Source: Candidatus Roizmanbacteria bacterium RIFCSPHIGHO2_12_FULL_37_23 (GTDB taxonomy: Bacteria > Patescibacteriota > Microgenomatia > UBA1406 > HO2-37-13b). Taken from it: a stretch of DNA of 32,135 nucleotides. Each line of letters opens with the position of its first letter. Within the stretch, counting starts at the first letter, position 1. The position numbers were made by a program, and so were the translations under genes. Shown piece by piece: positions 30,131 through 32,135 of the stretch. The notes under the pieces were generated by a model. The model worked only from the letters and a program-made list of their open reading frames with translations, did no database searches and was not told where the DNA came from. The stretch lies in NCBI GenBank assembly GCA_001788095.1, contig MFZX01000039.1, positions 1-32,135 on the forward strand. Reading direction: 5' to 3'.

Positions 30131-30159
30131 ATCGTAGTTAAATTGTGGAATAAAATCAA
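30131..30159 (-). promoter_or_regulatory. Promoter of the beta-propeller-like protein gene
   Basis: On the minus strand, TTGATT (plus 30154-30159), a 17-base spacer and TACGAT (plus 30131-30136), 10 bases before the ATG at 30120. This supports the revised start. Confidence 0.55.
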
Positions 30160-30184
30160 GTGTTAGGGGATGATAATCTTAGTG

Positions 30185-30231
30185 GTGTGTGAGCCTCATC
30201 ACACATGCGGTGTGTGATGTACTTCACACAC
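30185..30231. repeat. Nested GTGTGTGA inverted repeats
   Basis: GTGTGTGA (30185-30192) pairs with TCACACAC (30224-30231). Inside, ATCACACA (30198-30205) pairs with TGTGTGAT (30211-30218). The words alternate on both strands and can form a two-level hairpin or a multi-site operator. It lies 65 bases upstream of the start of the minus-strand propeller gene. Confidence 0.7.
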
Positions 30232-30253
30232 CTATTTCTACTTATATCCTTGA

Positions 30254-30282
30254 TTGAAAATTTTGGATGCGTATGATATACT
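30254..30282 (+). promoter_or_regulatory. Near-consensus promoter not followed by an obvious gene
   Basis: TTGAAA (30254-30259), a 17-base spacer and TATACT (30277-30282), the latter preceded by TGA (an extended -10). Transcription would start near 30289 and run toward the GC-rich block. Confidence 0.7.
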
Positions 30283-30293
30283 ATAGGGCATAT

Positions 30294-30347
30294 ATGAGTG
30301 TTTTTCTGTGCCTTTTGCGTGTGCAGAAAAATACCAAAGCACTTTAA
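30294..30347 (+). other. Possible 17-residue leaderless peptide or small RNA
   Basis: The transcript from the promoter at 30254-30282 would begin about 5 bases before an ATG opening MSVFLCLLRVQKNTKAL. The gap from -10 to ATG (11 bases) equals that of several real genes here. The same stretch forms a hairpin (TTTTTCTG / CAGAAAAA, about 30301-30331), so it may instead be a small RNA ending at the hairpin of 30372-30426. Confidence 0.3.
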
Positions 30348-30371
30348 AATATCGCTCGCTACATAAAAAAG

Positions 30372-30426
30372 GAAATACGGACGCATTAGTACTATAGGCT
30401 TATAGTATTTGATGTGTCCGTATTTC
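30372..30426. repeat. Composite perfect hairpin at the left edge of the GC-rich block
   Basis: An outer 11-bp perfect repeat, GAAATACGGAC (30372-30382) with GTCCGTATTTC (30416-30426), encloses an inner 7-bp perfect repeat, TACTATA (30390-30396) with TATAGTA (30401-30407), around GGCT. The GC-rich sequence begins within a few bases of its right arm. A similar word, TGTGTCCGTTT, ends the window (32125-32135). Confidence 0.85.
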
Positions 30427-30486
30427 TACTAGACCCGCCCAGGGGAATAGCTGGGATAGCGCTTGAAAGGAGCGCGAACGAAGCTC

Positions 30487-31128
30487 ATGAAGCATCAGCT
30501 GTGGCTCAGGCCGGCGACGCTCTTCGTCGCCATCGTCGCTCTCGTGTTGGTCGGCTTCGCCGCCAACACCCACACTGCCTCGGCGCAAGTCGGTGCCGGA
30601 TGCCCGAAGGGGTCCTCCTGGCAGTGGATCGACAACGTGATGTGGTGTGTCCCCAGCGGCGTGGCAGTCCAGCCGCCGGTGGAGGCCTACTACCCGAGGC
30701 CGAACTGTTACGGTCTCACCAACGCCTCGTGTCCGGTCAACGACCTGGACACGAACAAGATCTCGCCCGACAAGTCGCGCCAGATGACGTACGTCGGCAA
30801 GGACACTACGGTCTCAATCTGGGGTGACACCGGTGGTAGGTACCGATCCACGGGCGTGGATGTCGATGGAGTACCCTTCGACGGGTGGATCAAGAGCTCG
30901 TGTCTGACAACCTACGGTGACTGCAGCAAGACCGGGACTCTCTGGTCCGGTAACACCTATCGCTCCCAGCAGCCGGCCTACCCCGGCTACGACTACTCCT
31001 CGGCCGGCATCGGTGGTCACCAGACCACCACGACGCCTTCGTCGGCGGCAACCGGCGTGAGCTGCCCCCCGGGCTCGACCTACGTCAACGGCCGAGGCTG
31101 TATGACGTCGGCCTACTGGGGTCGGTAG
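30487..31128 (+). CDS. Secreted Cys-containing protein of unknown function in a GC-rich block
   Basis: The track uses TTG 30463; ATG 30487 (MKHQLWLRPATLFV, 213 residues) starts a clear signal peptide that ends near SASAQ or TASAQ. The mature protein has a Cys-containing N-terminal piece (GCPKGSSWQWIDNVMWCVPS) that resembles its own C-terminus (SCPPGSTYVNGRGCM) in layout. The central region (GKDTTVSIWGDTGGRYRSTGVDVDG) is probably strand-rich. Seven or more Cys suggest disulfides. Codons end mostly in G or C, in sharp contrast to every neighbour: two 60-base lines I counted (30541 and 30841) hold 41 and 36 G/C. AAAGGAG lies 14 bases before the ATG, too far to be ideal. No family recognised; foreign origin or assembly chimera is likely. 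Confidence 0.7.
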   Translation: MKHQLWLRPATLFVAIVALVLVGFAANTHTASAQVGAGCPKGSSWQWIDNVMWCVPSGVAVQPPVEAYYPRPNCYGLTNASCPVNDLDTNKISPDKSRQMTYVGKDTTVSIWGDTGGRYRSTGVDVDGVPFDGWIKSSCLTTYGDCSKTGTLWSGNTYRSQQPAYPGYDYSSAGIGGHQTTTTPSSAATGVSCPPGSTYVNGRGCMTSAYWGR

Positions 31129-31144
31129 TCGCTAGCGAGCGAGA

Positions 31145-31229
31145 GGGGGCAGGGATTACCTGCGTTTGATAACTGATGTGACGGTTCGCCGCCACCTCTT
31201 TTTATCGGACGTTTGTCGTCTCTGCCCCC
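31145..31229. repeat. Inverted repeat at the right edge of the GC-rich block
   Basis: GGGGGCAGGGA (31145-31155) pairs with TCTCTGCCCCC (31219-31229) with one mismatch, about 63 bases apart. The GC-rich composition stops at the right arm. Confidence 0.65.
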
Positions 31230-31473
31230 ATGCTTGTTTTTTTATAATAAGAATAAATTCCTATTATGGGGACTTCTCAAACCACATCTTAAAGGTGACG
31301 AAATACACAAGGCATTACATTTTGCAAAAATCTATTTTATTATCGCTACCATTCCGGGTATGTTTATAACATACACGAGTTTTCAAGTATCGCTTCCTAT
31401 GGTATTATTGTGGACAATTACAGGGTATATCGAAGTCTTTGTCGCTGGATACATATTTGCCAAGGTTAAATAA
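31213..31473 (+). pseudogene. 3' remnant of a membrane protein gene
   Basis: The frame ends at TAA 31471-31473 and contains KGDEIHKALHFAKIYFIIAT, then IPGMFITYTSFQVSLPMVLLW and a last helix ending VAGYIFAKVK. These are two or three membrane helices with the I/V-P-G-M-x-x-T-Y-x-S-F pattern I associate with the second half of a four-helix bacterial membrane family of about 140-150 residues. There is no ATG before residue 51, and the track's start is a TTG inside the right arm of the inverted repeat at 31219-31229. The 5' half seems to have been replaced by the GC-rich block, so the gene is probably broken. Confidence 0.55.
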
Positions 31474-31566
31474 TATGTAAGTAAAATTACATCAATGTAA
31501 GATTCTTTGTGTTATATATTGAATAATAATTATGAAAATGCGTCCTGTGATTCATTAAATATCTAC

Positions 31567-32094
31567 ATGAAACACGAAACTGCAGTATTTGGTGGCGGGT
31601 GTTTTTGGTGTGTGGAAGCAGTGTTTACAAAACTCAAAGGAATAACTTCTGTTACTTCAGGTTATGCAGGCGGAACAACAGAAAACCCAACATACGGGGA
31701 CGTAAGTGATGAAAAAACAGGTCATGCTGAAGTTATTAAAATTGAATTCGATCCCACAGTTATCACATATAATGATTTACTTGAAGTATTTTTTGCAGCC
31801 CATGATCCAATCACACTTAATCGTCAAGGAAATGATGTTGGTACACAATATCGATCTATTATTTTATTCACAACAGAGGAGCAGAAGAAAATTGCTGAAG
31901 AAATGATTAAAAAAATGACGAAGAAATATTCAGACCATATTACTACACAATTACAAAAACTTGATACTTTTTATTCCGCAGAAGACTACCACCAAAAATA
32001 TTTTGAGAAAAATCCCGATAATCCTTACTGTCAAGTTACAATTCCACCGAAGTTAAAAAAACTAGAAATGCAGTTTGGGCACTTACTCAAATAA
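31567..32094 (+). CDS. msrA: Peptide methionine (S)-S-oxide reductase MsrA
   Basis: The track starts at 31507; ATG 31567 gives MKHETAVFGGGCFWCVEAVF, the conserved MsrA beginning, and 175 residues. The catalytic Cys is Cys12 in GGGCFWC. TSGYAGGTTENPTYGDV, GHAEVIKIEFDP and FFAAHDPITLNRQGNDVGTQYRSIIL are all typical. A Cys at the end (NPYCQV) may act as resolving Cys. MsrA repairs oxidised Met residues by reducing the S-form of methionine sulfoxide, using thioredoxin. No MsrB partner is seen in the window. The 94-base gap upstream of it contains only AT-rich sequence and a poor -10 (TAAATA at 31556-31561). Confidence 0.96.
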   Translation: MKHETAVFGGGCFWCVEAVFTKLKGITSVTSGYAGGTTENPTYGDVSDEKTGHAEVIKIEFDPTVITYNDLLEVFFAAHDPITLNRQGNDVGTQYRSIILFTTEEQKKIAEEMIKKMTKKYSDHITTQLQKLDTFYSAEDYHQKYFEKNPDNPYCQVTIPPKLKKLEMQFGHLLK

Positions 32095-32135
32095 TTTCCC
32101 ACTTATTTATACCTATTTGTCCTGTGTGTCCGTTT

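Noticed and set aside
30414-30827. GC-rich plus-strand ORF of 137 aa and minus-strand ORFs in the same block
   Set aside because: In GC-rich DNA long shadow frames are common; only the 30487 frame has a signal peptide, plausible start and regular Cys pattern.
1-32135. Alternative genetic code (UGA as glycine, as in some CPR groups)
   Set aside because: TGA ends several genes (for example 5997, 6563, 9182) at lengths expected for their families, and the HepT problem codon is TAG.
1-32135. CRISPR array, transposase, rRNA or replication origin
   Set aside because: I saw no regularly spaced repeats, no recognisable transposase or integrase frame, no rRNA-like sequence and no DnaA-box cluster.

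Overview
The window is about 32 kb of AT-rich DNA, apart from one GC-rich block near the right end. It carries many short genes, most in one- to three-gene units on either strand. I saw no rRNA or complete tRNA gene, no CRISPR array and no transposase. Small genes, many unassigned small membrane proteins, a degenerate HAD-like protein, FG-GAP and cupredoxin-like surface proteins, an RRM protein and TypA suggest a Candidate Phyla Radiation (Patescibacteria) bacterium, perhaps Microgenomates. That placement is inference from gene style, not from a marker gene. TGA ends several genes at sensible lengths, so the genetic code looks standard.

Layout. 1-1700: the tail of a SHOCT protein, a decayed minus-strand gene with a second shorter relic, a methyltransferase and a HAD-like protein. 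1.9-4.7 kb: a 40-residue acidic peptide, a Crp/Fnr regulator, then a same-strand run of envelope proteins (YggT-like, two small membrane proteins, one unassigned). 4.7-6.9 kb: an L-asparaginase between two copies of a 21-bp repeat, a clear terminator, then an MNT/HepT toxin-antitoxin pair whose HepT carries an in-frame amber codon. 6.9-10.2 kb: an anchored protein of unknown function, an EamA transporter, a DUF1801 protein, a small conserved-looking protein and a BrnT/BrnA pair. 10.2-15.6 kb: three soluble unassigned proteins, a NIF3-like domain protein, a DUF2795-like protein, a Nudix hydrolase and the GTPase TypA. 15.7-20.9 kb: envelope genes, namely a cupredoxin-like protein, a 2-hydroxyacid dehydrogenase-like protein lacking expected catalytic residues, and a divergent pair of surface proteins. 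21-25 kb: an EamA transporter, a 40-residue basic protein, a four-helix membrane protein, a TrmB-like regulator divergent from an aspartate racemase / RidA / GNAT unit. 25-30 kb: an ATP-grasp enzyme with an RRM protein, an alpha/beta hydrolase, a flavin-binding PPOX-like protein, a ZIP metal transporter abutting a Fur relic, and an anchored beta-propeller-like protein. 30.1-32.1 kb: inverted repeats, a promoter with no obvious gene, a GC-rich block encoding one secreted Cys-containing protein, a membrane-protein 3' fragment and MsrA.

Expression signals. The most consistent pattern is a sigma70-type -10 hexamer ending only 6-12 bases before the start codon for about twenty genes, so their mRNAs should be leaderless or nearly so. 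Strong AGGAGG-type ribosome binding sites occur mainly at genes inside operons and at a few small stand-alone genes. I used this pattern to move several starts downstream of the ORF track (13307 minus, 13346, 15736, 16277, 18160 minus, 18280, 24405, 28510 minus, 30120 minus, 30487, 31567).

The most unusual region is 30.2-31.5 kb. A segment with very different base composition, flanked by inverted repeats, abuts the 3' remnant of a membrane gene. It is either a recent acquisition or an assembly junction, and this should be settled before anything is built on it.
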